64,000 nt of DNA. Source: Pectobacterium wasabiae CFBP 3304. Its GTDB lineage: Bacteria > Pseudomonadota > Gammaproteobacteria > Enterobacterales > Enterobacteriaceae. Both the position numbers and the translations under genes were made by a program. Shown here in pieces: positions 18,596 to 27,518 of this stretch; the stretch's first letter is position 1, and each line of letters begins with the position of its first letter. The stretch spans positions 992,001-1,056,000 of the forward strand of contig NZ_CP015750.1 in assembly GCF_001742185.1 (NCBI RefSeq), read 5' to 3'. The notes beneath the pieces were generated by a model. That model worked only from the letters and a program-made list of their open reading frames with translations. It did no database searches and was not told where the DNA came from.

Positions 18596-19441
18596 ATGAC
18601 ACAACAACTTGAGCGCCTGTGTTCTCCCGCCATCTGGGCCGAAGGCCCAGTATGGTTGCCGCAGCAGGATGCCGTGGTCTTTAGCGATGTAAAAGGAAAT
18701 CGGATGTTTATCTGGTCGCGTACTGGCGACGTCACGCTCTGGCGCTCTCCATCCCACTACGCCAACGGCAATGCACTTGATGCGCAAGGACGCGTCGTGA
18801 GCTGCGAGCATGGCCGACGTGGTATCAGCCGTCGTGAGCACAATGGCGATATTCACGTTCTGGTCGACCGCATTGACGGGAAACGCTTCAACTCGCCCAA
18901 CGATGTGGCGATCCGTAGCGATGGCACGATCTGGTTTACCGATCCGCCCTATGGCATTACCAGCGATGACGAAGGCTACAAATCAGAAAGTCAGGTCATT
19001 GGCTGCTATGTCTACTGCTTCGATCCGCGCGATGGCTCACTCAGCATCGCGGCCAGCGATCTCCAGCGCCCAAACGGGCTGGCCTTTTCGCCAGATGAAA
19101 CACATTTATATGTTGCAGACATGTCGATTATTGATTTCCCCACGCTGGGTCGCCGCGATCTGCGAATTTATCCGGTTGAGGGAAAACATCTGGGGGCGGG
19201 ACAGTTTTTTGCCCGCGTCGAGCCGGGCATTCCTGATGGTTTCTGTGTTGATCGCACTGGCAATCTGTTTTGTAGCTGCGCTGACGGCGTCCTGATTTTT
19301 AGTCCCGAAGGTCATCAGATCGGCAAAATTGATGTACCGGAGTGCGTGTCCAACTGCACCATTGGCGGGCCAGAAGGGAATGAACTGTACATCACGGCAA
19401 CAACGTCGCTTTACCGTATCGGGGTAGAATCGTACCGGTAA
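18596..19441 (+). CDS. SMP-30/gluconolactonase family lactonase
   Basis: Six-bladed beta-propeller lactonase, 281 aa, cytoplasmic (no signal peptide). Divalent-metal and active-site motifs of the family are visible: AEGPVW (Glu16), FNSPNDVAIRSDGTIWFTDP in the middle, and RPNGLAFSPDETHLYVAD with the conserved Asn and Asp. Members hydrolyse aldonolactones to aldonic acids. It is the last gene of the transporter operon and is followed by a strong terminator. Since the neighbouring operon begins with 2,3-diketo-L-gulonate reductase, a plausible substrate is dehydro-L-ascorbate or a related sugar lactone; that is inference. Confidence 0.9.
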   Translation: MTQQLERLCSPAIWAEGPVWLPQQDAVVFSDVKGNRMFIWSRTGDVTLWRSPSHYANGNALDAQGRVVSCEHGRRGISRREHNGDIHVLVDRIDGKRFNSPNDVAIRSDGTIWFTDPPYGITSDDEGYKSESQVIGCYVYCFDPRDGSLSIAASDLQRPNGLAFSPDETHLYVADMSIIDFPTLGRRDLRIYPVEGKHLGAGQFFARVEPGIPDGFCVDRTGNLFCSCADGVLIFSPEGHQIGKIDVPECVSNCTIGGPEGNELYITATTSLYRIGVESYR

Positions 19442-19463
19442 AACCACGCCTGTGGGTAGTTAA

Positions 19464-19490
19464 CAGGGGGAGTCTCTCCCCCTGCTTTTT
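19464..19490 (+). terminator. terminator of the ABC transporter-lactonase operon
   Basis: Nine-bp stem CAGGGGGAG (19464-19472) with CTCCCCCTG (19476-19484), loop TCT, then CTTTTT. It separates the first island operon from the dlgD operon. Confidence 0.92.
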
Positions 19491-19593
19491 CACGTCTGTA
19501 TTCCACGCACCGACCAAAATGCGGCACCGATCACAAAGTCACTATATTAAAATAACCACTTGTTTTTCAAGCAAAATTTAACCCTCTCTCGTT

Positions 19594-19658
19594 TTGACTT
19601 CATGCAAGCACAGGTATAGCATTTATTTGAAATGCAATTTCGCATAATGAAATATGAC
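19594..19658 (+). promoter_or_regulatory. promoter and composite PlaR operator, dlgD operon
   Basis: TTGACT (19594-19599), 17-base spacer, TAGCAT (19617-19622), three bases, then the operator starting TTTGAAATGCAATTTC and continuing GCATAATGAAATATGACG to about 19658. It has arms GAAAT-N3-ATTTC-N7-GAAAT. Its position just after the -10 means that a bound protein would cover the transcription start, as expected for repression. It is nearly identical to the site at 14556-14588. It ends about 40 bases before the dlgD ATG. Confidence 0.75.
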
Positions 19659-19697
19659 GAATAAAAAGCAATCTGACCATCGTCATGGAGACGCGTT

Positions 19698-20696
19698 ATG
19701 AGAGTGAGTTACGACGACCTTAAGCAACAGTTCAAACGTGTTTTACTGGCGCGCAATGTAGCGGAAGAAACCGCCGATGCCTGCGCGACGCTGTTCGCCG
19801 ATACTTCAGCCGACGGCGTTTATTCTCACGGTGTAAACCGCTTCCCACGCTTTATTCAGCAGTTGGACGCTGGCGACATCGTACCCGATGCTGAACCCAG
19901 CAAACTGCTCTCACTTGGTGCTATCGAACAGTGGGATGCCCATCAGGGCATTGGCAACCTGACGGCTCGCCGCATGATGGATCGCGCCATGCAGTTGGCT
20001 GATGCGCACGGTATCGGCCTGGTGGCGCTGCGCAATGCTAACCACTGGATGCGCGGCGGCGGCTATGGCTGGCAGGCCGCCGAGAAAGGCTATATCGGTA
20101 TTTGCTGGACTAACTCGATCGCCGTTATGCCACCGTGGGGAGCAAAAACCTGCCGCATCGGTACTAATCCGCTGATCGTCGCCATCCCCGGCAACCCAAT
20201 CACCATGGTGGATATGTCGATGTCGATGTTTTCCTATGGCGCGCTAGAGATAAACCGATTGGCAGGCAAGACCTTGCCCGTTGATGGCGGGTTCGACAAC
20301 GACGGTAATTTGACCCGCGATCCGGCCATTATTGAGGAAAATCGGCGCATCCTCCCGGCGGGATACTGGAAAGGATCGGCACTGTCTATTGTGCTGGACA
20401 TGATCGCTACTCTACTGTCCGGCGGTGCCTCCGTCGCAGACGTCACGGAGGATCATCGCGACGAATACGGCGTATCACAGGTCTTCATCGCCATTGAGAT
20501 CGATAGGTTGATCGACGGTAAAACCCGCGATGAAAAACTGAAACGCATAATGGATTACATCACCAGCGCCGAGCGCACCCAACCTGATATCGCTATCCGT
20601 TTGCCGGGCCATAAATTTCCGCGTATTCGCGAAGAAAACTTGCGCGACGGCATCCCGGTTGATGAACGGGTGTGGGCACGCATTCAGGCGCTTTAA
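19698..20696 (+). CDS. dlgD: 2,3-diketo-L-gulonate reductase
   Basis: Also called YiaK. Reduces 2,3-diketo-L-gulonate to 3-keto-L-gulonate with NADH. 332 aa, the same length as E. coli YiaK and highly similar throughout. It belongs to the type-2 malate/L-lactate dehydrogenase family, with the catalytic His44 in [14 protein letters not shown] and the nucleotide-binding blocks [10 protein letters not shown] and [31 protein letters not shown] precedes the ATG. First gene of a seven-gene operon; the next gene starts 14 bases after its stop. Confidence 0.96.
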   Translation: MRVSYDDLKQQFKRVLLARNVAEETADACATLFADTSADGVYSHGVNRFPRFIQQLDAGDIVPDAEPSKLLSLGAIEQWDAHQGIGNLTARRMMDRAMQLADAHGIGLVALRNANHWMRGGGYGWQAAEKGYIGICWTNSIAVMPPWGAKTCRIGTNPLIVAIPGNPITMVDMSMSMFSYGALEINRLAGKTLPVDGGFDNDGNLTRDPAIIEENRRILPAGYWKGSALSIVLDMIATLLSGGASVADVTEDHRDEYGVSQVFIAIEIDRLIDGKTRDEKLKRIMDYITSAERTQPDIAIRLPGHKFPRIREENLRDGIPVDERVWARIQAL

Positions 20697-20710
20697 CAAG
20701 GAGACGTCCC

Positions 20711-21184
20711 ATGATCTTCGGTCATATCGACAATACCGTTTTTGGTCAGCACCCTGCGCCTGTCGCCCGTGCACTGGCCTACCTGCAAAAAACCGACTTC
20801 ACCGCCTTGCCGGCTGGCCACTATCTTGATGAAGAGACAGGCTATACCGTTCAGGTACTGGATCTGCACACGCAGACCAAAAGTGACTTACGCCCCGAGG
20901 TTCATCGTCACAATATTGATGTGCAATTTTTAGTCAGCGGAGCCGAACGGATCGGCGTGGTAACGGATAATGGCCGGAATCCGGTACATCAGGAATGGAA
21001 CGAAGCACGCGATATCTTGTTCTATCAGGATGTCGATGACGAGTCTTGGCTGACCATGCATTCCGGCAACTTTGCCGTGTTCTTTCCTCAGGATGTGCAT
21101 CGTCCAGCCTGCATTCACGAGCAGTCCTGCGTAATCCGCAAAGTGGTGGTGAAGATACCGATGGCACTCTTCCACGCTCCGTAA
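20711..21184 (+). CDS. yiaL: YiaL / YhcH / EbgC family protein
   Basis: Cupin-like beta-sandwich protein of 157 aa (DUF386). Family blocks are visible: MIFGHID at the N-terminus, EVHRHNIDVQFLVSG in the middle and FAVFFPQDVHRPAC with conserved metal-binding His residues near the C-terminus. The biochemical role is unsettled; relatives act on sugar-acid or sialic-acid substrates, perhaps as anomer or tautomer isomerases. Start at 20711 is chosen by the E. coli N-terminus and AAGGAG upstream. It has the same position as in the E. coli yia operon, directly after yiaK. Confidence 0.92.
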   Translation: MIFGHIDNTVFGQHPAPVARALAYLQKTDFTALPAGHYLDEETGYTVQVLDLHTQTKSDLRPEVHRHNIDVQFLVSGAERIGVVTDNGRNPVHQEWNEARDILFYQDVDDESWLTMHSGNFAVFFPQDVHRPACIHEQSCVIRKVVVKIPMALFHAP

Positions 21185-21305
21185 TCGTTTCTGATTTTGC
21201 CATGTAACGCGACACATGCCTGCGGGCATGCGTGGGGATCGCTACGCGCGAAAAAGCCCCAAAGGAAGCACGTCATGTACGCAACATGTTGAAGGATAAG
21301 GTGAT

Positions 21306-22607
21306 ATGAATACAGCCACGGTTTCTTCTAGCCAGCACACAGCGGCAAACATTCCTCGATTACGCTGGTTGCGGATCGTACCGCCCATTTTGATTACCTG
21401 CATTATTTCCTATATGGATCGCGTCAATATTGCCTTTGCAATGCCGGGCGGCATGGATGACGAACTGGGCATTACGGCATCGATGGCCGGACTCGCAGGC
21501 GGGATCTTCTTCATCGGCTATCTGTTTTTACAAGTGCCGGGCGGCAAACTCGCCGTACACGGCAACGGTAAAAAGTTTATCGGCTGGTCACTGCTGGCCT
21601 GGGCCATCATTTCGGTATTAACCGGTCTGGTGACTAATCAGTATCAGTTACTGTTTTTGCGCTTTGCACTGGGGGTATCCGAAGGCGGCATGCTCCCGGT
21701 GGTGCTCACGATGATCAGCAACTGGTTCCCAGATAAGGAACGTGGCCGTGCCAACGCGATTGTCATCATGTTTGTGCCCATCGCCGGGATTTTGACCGCC
21801 CCACTTTCTGGCTGGGTCATCACAAACTGGGATTGGCGCATGCTGTTTCTGGTTGAGGGAGCGTTCTCGCTGGTAGTGATGCTGCTGTGGTGGTTTACCA
21901 TCAGCAACCGCCCGCAGGAAGCGAAATGGATTTCACAGGCAGAAAAAGAGTATCTGATCAACACGTTGCAGGAAGAACAAGCAGCCCTGCAAGGTAAAAC
22001 CGTTCGCAATGCCTCCCTAAGCCGGGTATTGGGCGAAAAGTTGATGTGGCAGTTAATTTTGGTGAATTTCTTTTACCAGACAGGTATTTACGGCTACACC
22101 CTGTGGTTGCCCACCATCCTGAAAGGACTGACCAACGGCAATATGGAACAGGTCGGCATGTTGGCTATTCTGCCTTATATCGGTGCAATCGTCGGTATGT
22201 TCACGATCTCCTATCTGTCCGATAACTCAGGAAAACGTAAGGTCTTCGTCGCATTACCGCTCGCCTGTTTTGCTATCTGCATGGCGCTGTCCGTCTTGCT
22301 CAAAAGCCATATCTGGTGGTCCTATGCTGCGCTAGTCGGCTGCGGCGTCTTCATTCAGGCCGCCGCAGGGGTGTTCTGGACCATTCCTCCCAAGCTGTTT
22401 GATGCCGAAGTCGCTGGCGGCGCTCGTGGTGTCATTAACGCACTCGGCAATCTCGGCGGCTTCTGCGGCCCTTATATGGTTGGTGTCCTGATTTCAGCTT
22501 TTAACAAAGATGTCGGCGTCTACAGTCTGGCTATCTCGCTGGCGATTGCCGCCGTACTGGCCATGATGCTGCCACCGCGCTGCGATGAGTCCACGGAGGC
22601 AGCATGA
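21306..22607 (+). CDS. MFS transporter (ACS family, YiaX2-like)
   Basis: Major-facilitator permease of 433 aa with 12 predicted membrane segments, in the anion:cation symporter group that moves sugar acids. ISYMDRVNIAFAMPGGM after TM1 and GVSEGGMLPVVLTMISNWFP in TM4 are typical. It stands where E. coli has the three-gene TRAP transporter yiaMNO. Klebsiella yia operons also carry an MFS gene (yiaX2) here, so this is probably the same replacement. Likely substrate 2,3-diketo-L-gulonate or 3-keto-L-gulonate. AAGGATAAGGTGAT precedes the ATG. Its stop overlaps the lyxK start (ATGA). Confidence 0.9.
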   Translation: MNTATVSSSQHTAANIPRLRWLRIVPPILITCIISYMDRVNIAFAMPGGMDDELGITASMAGLAGGIFFIGYLFLQVPGGKLAVHGNGKKFIGWSLLAWAIISVLTGLVTNQYQLLFLRFALGVSEGGMLPVVLTMISNWFPDKERGRANAIVIMFVPIAGILTAPLSGWVITNWDWRMLFLVEGAFSLVVMLLWWFTISNRPQEAKWISQAEKEYLINTLQEEQAALQGKTVRNASLSRVLGEKLMWQLILVNFFYQTGIYGYTLWLPTILKGLTNGNMEQVGMLAILPYIGAIVGMFTISYLSDNSGKRKVFVALPLACFAICMALSVLLKSHIWWSYAALVGCGVFIQAAAGVFWTIPPKLFDAEVAGGARGVINALGNLGGFCGPYMVGVLISAFNKDVGVYSLAISLAIAAVLAMMLPPRCDESTEAA

Positions 22608-24112
22608 CGGACTATTTTCTGGGGCTCGACTGCGGCGGCACCTTTATCAAAGCCGGGCTCTATGACGTCGCCGGAACAGAATACGGCATCGCACGCCGCA
22701 ATCTGCCAATTACCACACTGCAACCCGGTTGGGCAGAGCGCGACATGCACACTCTGTGGCAGACCGCTGCCGAGGTGATTAGTGAACTGCTGGACAGAAC
22801 GGCAATCCCCGCCAGCGCGATTTCCGGCGTGGGGATCTCTGCCCAGGGTAAAGGACTATTCTTGCTGGATAAGCATGACACGCCGCTCGGTAATGCGATA
22901 CTGTCGTCCGATCAGCGTGCGCGTGAACAGGTTCTGGCGTGGCAGCAAGCAGGGATACCGCAAGCACTTTATCCTCAGACCCGCCAAACGCTGTGGACAG
23001 GCCATCCAGTTTCGCTACTGCGGTGGCTCAAAGACCACCAGCCGACACGCTATGCGCAAATCGGTACGCTGTTCATGGCGCACGACTACCTACGTTTCTG
23101 CCTGACCGGAGAACGGGCTTGTGAAGAAACCAATATTTCCGAATCCAACCTCTACAACATGGATACAGGCCGCTACGATCCAGCGCTAGCCGAGCAGCTC
23201 GGGATTGCGGAAATCATCGGCGCATTACCGCCGATCATCGGTTCTACCGATATCGCAGGTCGAATTACCGCGGAAGCGGCACAGCTAACCGGACTGCGGG
23301 CAGGAACCCCCGTCGTCGGCGGGCTATTCGACGTGGTTTCCACCGCCCTGTGCGCAGGCCTTCAGGACGAAACTCGGCTCAATGCCGTGATGGGAACATG
23401 GTCAGTCACCAGCGGCATCACCGACTCACTCGCCGATGGCTACGACCATCCCTTCGTGTATGGCCGCCATGCGGAAGCAGGACGCTATATCGTGCATGAA
23501 GCCAGCCCCACGTCTGCCGCCAATCTGGAATGGTTCTGCCAACAATGGGGGCTGAGTAACGGTTTAGCGGTCGATTATGCTCAGCTCAACCGTTGGGTTT
23601 CGGATCTGCCGAAAGCAGGCAGTACCTTGCTGTTTGTCCCGTTCTTGTATGGCTCCAACGCCGGATTAGGGCTGAGCGCCAGCTTCTACGGTCTGCAAGC
23701 GTTCCACCAGCGCGAACATCTCGTTCAGGCCATTTACGAAGGTGTGGTGTTCTGCCACATGGCTCACCTGAATCGTATGCGTCAGCGCTTCCCTCGCGTG
23801 GGTGCGTTGCGCATCACCGGCGGCCCTGCCAAGTCTGTCCCCTGGATGCAGATGTTCGCGGACATCAGCGGCCTGCCAGTCGAACTCCCACAGGTAGAAG
23901 AAACCGGCTGTCTGGGTGCAGCGATGGCGGCGATGGTCGGCAGCGGCGCCTTTAGCGATGTCACTGCCGCTCAGCGGGCGCTCTCACCACGCATTACACG
24001 CCTTACCCCAGATGAACACGTTCGCGCGGCCTATGACAAAAAATACCAACACTATCAGGCGCTCGTCGACGCGTTAAAAGCGCTGCAACCCGCCGGTAAG
24101 GAGAAACAATGA
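22604..24112 (+). CDS. lyxK: L-xylulose / 3-keto-L-gulonate kinase
   Basis: FGGY-family carbohydrate kinase, 502 aa (E. coli LyxK 498). N-terminal phosphate loop FLGLDCGGTFIKAGL, middle ISGVGISAQGKGLFLLD, and the C-terminal ATP-site block VGALRITGGPAKSVPWMQMF. In E. coli the enzyme phosphorylates L-xylulose and 3-keto-L-gulonate; in this pathway it would make 3-keto-L-gulonate 6-phosphate. It overlaps the MFS gene by 4 bases and ulaD by 4 bases, indicating tight translational coupling. Confidence 0.94.
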   Translation: MTDYFLGLDCGGTFIKAGLYDVAGTEYGIARRNLPITTLQPGWAERDMHTLWQTAAEVISELLDRTAIPASAISGVGISAQGKGLFLLDKHDTPLGNAILSSDQRAREQVLAWQQAGIPQALYPQTRQTLWTGHPVSLLRWLKDHQPTRYAQIGTLFMAHDYLRFCLTGERACEETNISESNLYNMDTGRYDPALAEQLGIAEIIGALPPIIGSTDIAGRITAEAAQLTGLRAGTPVVGGLFDVVSTALCAGLQDETRLNAVMGTWSVTSGITDSLADGYDHPFVYGRHAEAGRYIVHEASPTSAANLEWFCQQWGLSNGLAVDYAQLNRWVSDLPKAGSTLLFVPFLYGSNAGLGLSASFYGLQAFHQREHLVQAIYEGVVFCHMAHLNRMRQRFPRVGALRITGGPAKSVPWMQMFADISGLPVELPQVEETGCLGAAMAAMVGSGAFSDVTAAQRALSPRITRLTPDEHVRAAYDKKYQHYQALVDALKALQPAGKEKQ

Positions 24113-24765
24113 CAACGCAACCCCGCCTGCAACTGGCGCTCGACCACACCCGACTGGAAGCCGCCCTCACCACCGTGGAATTACTCCACCCTTATGTTGA
24201 CATCATCGAGGCGGGCACCATTTTGTGTATCAGCGCAGGTATTCAGGCCGTCAGCCAACTGCGCGAGCGTTGCCCTCACCATCTGCTGGTGGCCGATCTG
24301 AAAGTCGCTGATGCGGGTGCAACGCTAGCGGAGCAAGCCTTTTCCCACGGCGCAAACTGGATGACCGTGATCTGTGCCGCACCACTACCCACCATGGCCA
24401 GCGCACTAGAAGTGGCAGAGCGTCATCGGGGAGAGATCCAGATTGAGCTATTCGGTCGCTGGACGCTGGAAGATGCCAAAGCGTGGCGTGCACTGGGCAT
24501 CAAACAGGCGATTTACCACCGTGGTCGCGATGCACAGGCTAGCGGCCAAACCTGGGGCCAGCAGGATCTGGACATGATGAAAGCCCTCTCTGACCTCGGC
24601 ATCGAACTGTCTATTACCGGAGGGATCACCCCTGCGGATCTGCCGCTATTCCGTGATATCGCCGTCACCGCATTCATTGCCGGACGGGCACTGGCAGATG
24701 CACCTGACCCAGTAAACTCGGCTCGCCAATTCCGCGCCGCCATTGACGCCATCTGGAGGCCTTAG
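24109..24765 (+). CDS. ulaD: 3-keto-L-gulonate-6-phosphate decarboxylase
   Basis: UlaD/SgbH-type enzyme of the orotidine monophosphate decarboxylase superfamily. It converts 3-keto-L-gulonate 6-phosphate to L-xylulose 5-phosphate and CO2. 218 aa. The catalytic signature is present: Asp12 in LALDHT and [11 protein letters not shown] with Asp63, Lys65 and Asp68; a phosphate-binding ITGGIT lies toward the C-terminus. The paralogues UlaD and SgbH cannot be told apart reliably by eye; by operon position it equals sgbH. It overlaps lyxK and is one base from the next gene. Confidence 0.93.
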   Translation: MTTQPRLQLALDHTRLEAALTTVELLHPYVDIIEAGTILCISAGIQAVSQLRERCPHHLLVADLKVADAGATLAEQAFSHGANWMTVICAAPLPTMASALEVAERHRGEIQIELFGRWTLEDAKAWRALGIKQAIYHRGRDAQASGQTWGQQDLDMMKALSDLGIELSITGGITPADLPLFRDIAVTAFIAGRALADAPDPVNSARQFRAAIDAIWRP

Positions 24766-24766
24766 T

Positions 24767-25627
24767 ATGCGCCAACACCCATTAGGTATTTATGAAAAAG
24801 CCCTGCCGAAACACCTGACCTGGCCAGAGCGCCTGGCGCTGGCAAAAGCCTGTGGTTTTGACTTTGTTGAAATGTCGGTAGACGAAAGCGATGAACGTCT
24901 GGCTCGCCTGCTGTGGAGTAAGGAGCAGCGGCTTTCGTTGGTCAACGCGATGCTGGAAACCGGCATTCGAATCCCTTCGATGTGCTTATCCGGGCATCGG
25001 CGTTTTCCGTTCGGTAGCCATGATGAGGCGCTACGCCAACGGGCCTTTACGATCATGGAGCAGGCCATTCAACTGGCCAACGATGTGGGCATCCGCACCA
25101 TTCAGTTAGCTGGGTATGACGTCTATTACGAGCAGCAGGATGAAGGCACGCTCGCACGCTTTACCGAAGGGATGCAATGGGCGGTTGAACGCGCCGCCGC
25201 CGCACAGGTGATGCTGTCCGTGGAGATCATGGATACCGCTTTTATGAACTCGATCAGCAAGTGGAAAGCCTGGGATGCCTGTCTGGCTTCACCGTGGTTT
25301 ACCGTCTACCCAGACGTCGGCAATCTCAGCGCCTGGGGCAACAATGTCACGCAAGAATTACAGTTGGGTATCGATCGCATCGCCGCTATCCATCTGAAAG
25401 ACACCTTAGCCGTTACCGCAACCTCACCCGGACAGTTCCGCGACGTGCCATTCGGTGAAGGCTGTGTGGATTTCATTTCCGTTTTTAGCACATTGAAAGC
25501 ACTCAATTACCGTGGCGCGTTCCTGATTGAAATGTGGACGGAGAAGGCTGATGAACCGGTCGCCGAGATCGTTCAGGCACGCCGTTGGATCGAGCAGAAA
25601 ATGCAACAAGGGGGAATGCCATGCTAA
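24767..25627 (+). CDS. ulaE: L-xylulose-5-phosphate 3-epimerase
   Basis: UlaE/SgbU-type TIM-barrel epimerase, turning L-xylulose 5-phosphate into L-ribulose 5-phosphate. 286 aa, the length of SgbU. Family blocks: [20 protein letters not shown] at the N-terminus, then [20 protein letters not shown], and metal-ligand segments [29 protein letters not shown] and FLIEMW. The start at 24767 lies one base after the ulaD stop; GGAGG is a few bases upstream inside ulaD. Its last 7 bases overlap ulaF. Confidence 0.94.
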   Translation: MRQHPLGIYEKALPKHLTWPERLALAKACGFDFVEMSVDESDERLARLLWSKEQRLSLVNAMLETGIRIPSMCLSGHRRFPFGSHDEALRQRAFTIMEQAIQLANDVGIRTIQLAGYDVYYEQQDEGTLARFTEGMQWAVERAAAAQVMLSVEIMDTAFMNSISKWKAWDACLASPWFTVYPDVGNLSAWGNNVTQELQLGIDRIAAIHLKDTLAVTATSPGQFRDVPFGEGCVDFISVFSTLKALNYRGAFLIEMWTEKADEPVAEIVQARRWIEQKMQQGGMPC

Positions 25628-26322
25628 CGTTACAACAGCTTAAACAACAGGTTCTGGAAGCGAATCTGGATTTACCGCGTCACAATCTGGTGACGTTCAC
25701 CTGGGGTAACGTCAGCGTCGTGGATCGCGACCGCGGTCTGGTGGTCATCAAGCCGTCAGGCGTGGAGTACGAACATATGGCCGTAGACGATATGGTCGTG
25801 GTCGATCTGGCCTCCGGACAGACTATCGAAGGTAACAAAAAGCCTTCCTCAGATACGGCGACACATCTGGCGTTATATCGTGCTTTTACCGAGATCGGCG
25901 GTATCGTCCATACGCACTCGCGCCATGCCACCATCTGGGCCCAGGCGGGTCTGGATCTCCCCGCCTGGGGCACCACGCATGCAGACTATTTCTACGGCGC
26001 TATCCCCTGCACGCGATTGATGACACAGGATGAAATTGCACAGCACTATGAGCAGGAAACGGGCAACGTCATTATAGAAACCTTCCGCCAGCGCGGTATC
26101 AGCCCGACAGACATCCCTGCCGTGTTGGTCAATGCGCACGGCCCGTTCGCCTGGGGCAAAGACGCGCACAACGCGGTACATAATGCGGTGGTGCTAGAAG
26201 AAATAGCCTATATGGGGATTTTTTCACGCCAGTTGACGCCGGGTATGAGCGCGATGCAGCAAGTTCTGCTGGACAAGCACTACCTGCGTAAACATGGGAA
26301 AGACGCCTATTACGGACAGTAG
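25621..26322 (+). CDS. ulaF: L-ribulose-5-phosphate 4-epimerase
   Basis: UlaF/SgbE/AraD-type class II aldolase-fold epimerase making D-xylulose 5-phosphate, the exit to the pentose phosphate pathway. 233 aa. Zn ligands are His97 and His99 in [13 protein letters not shown] plus a distal His in [24 protein letters not shown] and IKPSGVEY are typical substrate-binding segments. The start at 25621 follows AAGGGGG and fits family N-termini. Last gene of the island operon; no simple terminator follows, but a folded repeat lies at 26401-26503. Confidence 0.94.
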   Translation: MLTLQQLKQQVLEANLDLPRHNLVTFTWGNVSVVDRDRGLVVIKPSGVEYEHMAVDDMVVVDLASGQTIEGNKKPSSDTATHLALYRAFTEIGGIVHTHSRHATIWAQAGLDLPAWGTTHADYFYGAIPCTRLMTQDEIAQHYEQETGNVIIETFRQRGISPTDIPAVLVNAHGPFAWGKDAHNAVHNAVVLEEIAYMGIFSRQLTPGMSAMQQVLLDKHYLRKHGKDAYYGQ

Positions 26323-26400
26323 AAGCAGGAACTCATCAGGGATCTACAGACACCCGATAATCAGCCAGACCGTTTGCAAACCTCTTTATGGAATGAGAAC

Positions 26401-26503
26401 GGTGATAATGGGATAGAAGAGTAAAGCGTTTGCGCCATGGATGGCGCAATCCGAGCGTACATGGACGTACTTGCAGCGTCTTTACGATCTACCCATTATC
26501 ACC
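26401..26503. repeat. palindromic intergenic element with terminal inverted repeats
   Basis: A 103-base block bounded by GGTGATAATGGG and its reverse complement CCCATTATCACC. Inside the termini GTAAAG (26421) pairs with CTTTAC (26480), and there are internal hairpins TTGCGCC/GGCGCAA (about 26430-26449) and one around GTACATGGACGTAC. The structure is typical of a small non-autonomous repeat (MITE-like) of enterobacterial intergenic space. It lies between convergent ulaF and mscS and could end both transcripts. No second copy was noticed in this window. Confidence 0.65.
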
Positions 26504-26540
26504 GCCCTGCGCACTTTGTCAGCACACTCAGCGCCACATA

Positions 26541-27392
26541 TTATTCAGTACGTTCCTGAACCTTATGCAAATGTACATCCATCTGTGGATAAGGAATGCC
26601 AATACGCTGTTCGTCTAACACGCGTTTAAAGCTTTCCAACAGATCCCAGTACACCGCCTGCGCATTGCCGTTGGTCGTCCATACCCAGACCACAAAATTC
26701 AGCGATGAAGCCGCCATTTCATTCAGGCGGATCGTGACGCCTTTGTCGTGCTGAATACGACCGTCTGCGGCAACAATATCGCCCAGCAGCTTTTTCACTA
26801 CGTCGATATCGGCATCATAAGCCACGCTAACAATAATTTCGGTACGGCGATCCGGTTCACGCGAACTGTTGATGATGTTACCCGCGATGATCTTGCCATT
26901 CGGCACCACGATAACCTTGCCGTCAGCGGTGAGTAGCGTCGTCGAGAAGATCTGTACCTGCGTGACCGAGCCAGATACGCCGCCCAGATCGACGGACTCC
27001 CCAGTGCGGAAAGGCCGAAAGATCACCAGCAACACACCGGCAGCAAAGTTGGCCAACGAGCCCTGTAATGCCAAACCGACAGCTAAACCCGCCGCACCCA
27101 ACACGGCAATCACCGATGCAGTCTGCACACCAACCCGGCTTAATACCGCAATCAGCGTGAACGCGATAATGCCATAGCGCACCAGCGCAGACAGGAAATC
27201 GGCCACGGTTGAATCGATAGAACGGCTAATCATCAGTTTATTGATGGTGCCGGAGACGATCCGCGCGATCACCAAACCAACAATCAGGATCACTAATGCT
27301 GCAACAATATTCACGGCATACTGTAAAAACAAGTTCTGATGTGCCACCAACCAGTTCCCTGCCTGATCCAATCCCGTATTAAGTTCTTCCAT
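26541..27392 (-). CDS. mscS: small-conductance mechanosensitive channel
   Basis: Inner-membrane channel that opens on membrane tension and protects cells from hypo-osmotic shock. 283 aa (E. coli 286). Three membrane segments in the first 125 residues, the pore helix TM3 with its Gly/Ala pattern ([20 protein letters not shown]), then the cytoplasmic beta domain with [16 protein letters not shown]. It has the usual place downstream of fbaA, but argO, its usual neighbour on the other side, is displaced by the 13-kb island. Confidence 0.96.
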   Translation of the reverse strand: MEELNTGLDQAGNWLVAHQNLFLQYAVNIVAALVILIVGLVIARIVSGTINKLMISRSIDSTVADFLSALVRYGIIAFTLIAVLSRVGVQTASVIAVLGAAGLAVGLALQGSLANFAAGVLLVIFRPFRTGESVDLGGVSGSVTQVQIFSTTLLTADGKVIVVPNGKIIAGNIINSSREPDRRTEIIVSVAYDADIDVVKKLLGDIVAADGRIQHDKGVTIRLNEMAASSLNFVVWVWTTNGNAQAVYWDLLESFKRVLDEQRIGIPYPQMDVHLHKVQERTE

Positions 27393-27462
27393 TTAAACGC
27401 TCCTGTTTTCTTAATCACCGGGAAAGCATAACGTTGATGGCAGAAACCGCAACATTGGCACC

Positions 27463-27492
27463 AAAAATTAAGACTCCCTTAGGAGTCTTAAT
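27463..27492 (-). terminator. fbaA terminator
   Basis: On the minus strand an 11-bp stem ATTAAGACTCC/GGAGTCTTAAT (27467-27477 with 27482-27492) is followed by TTTTTGG. It ends the epd-pgk-fbaA transcript before mscS. Confidence 0.9.
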
Positions 27493-27518
27493 ATCAAACC
27501 ATTTTTACGCCGTCTTAC

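Noticed and set aside
13446..26322. Island flanked by direct repeats or a tRNA attachment site
   Set aside because: No matching direct repeat or tRNA was found at 13325-13445 or 26323-26540, so integrase-type insertion is not supported.
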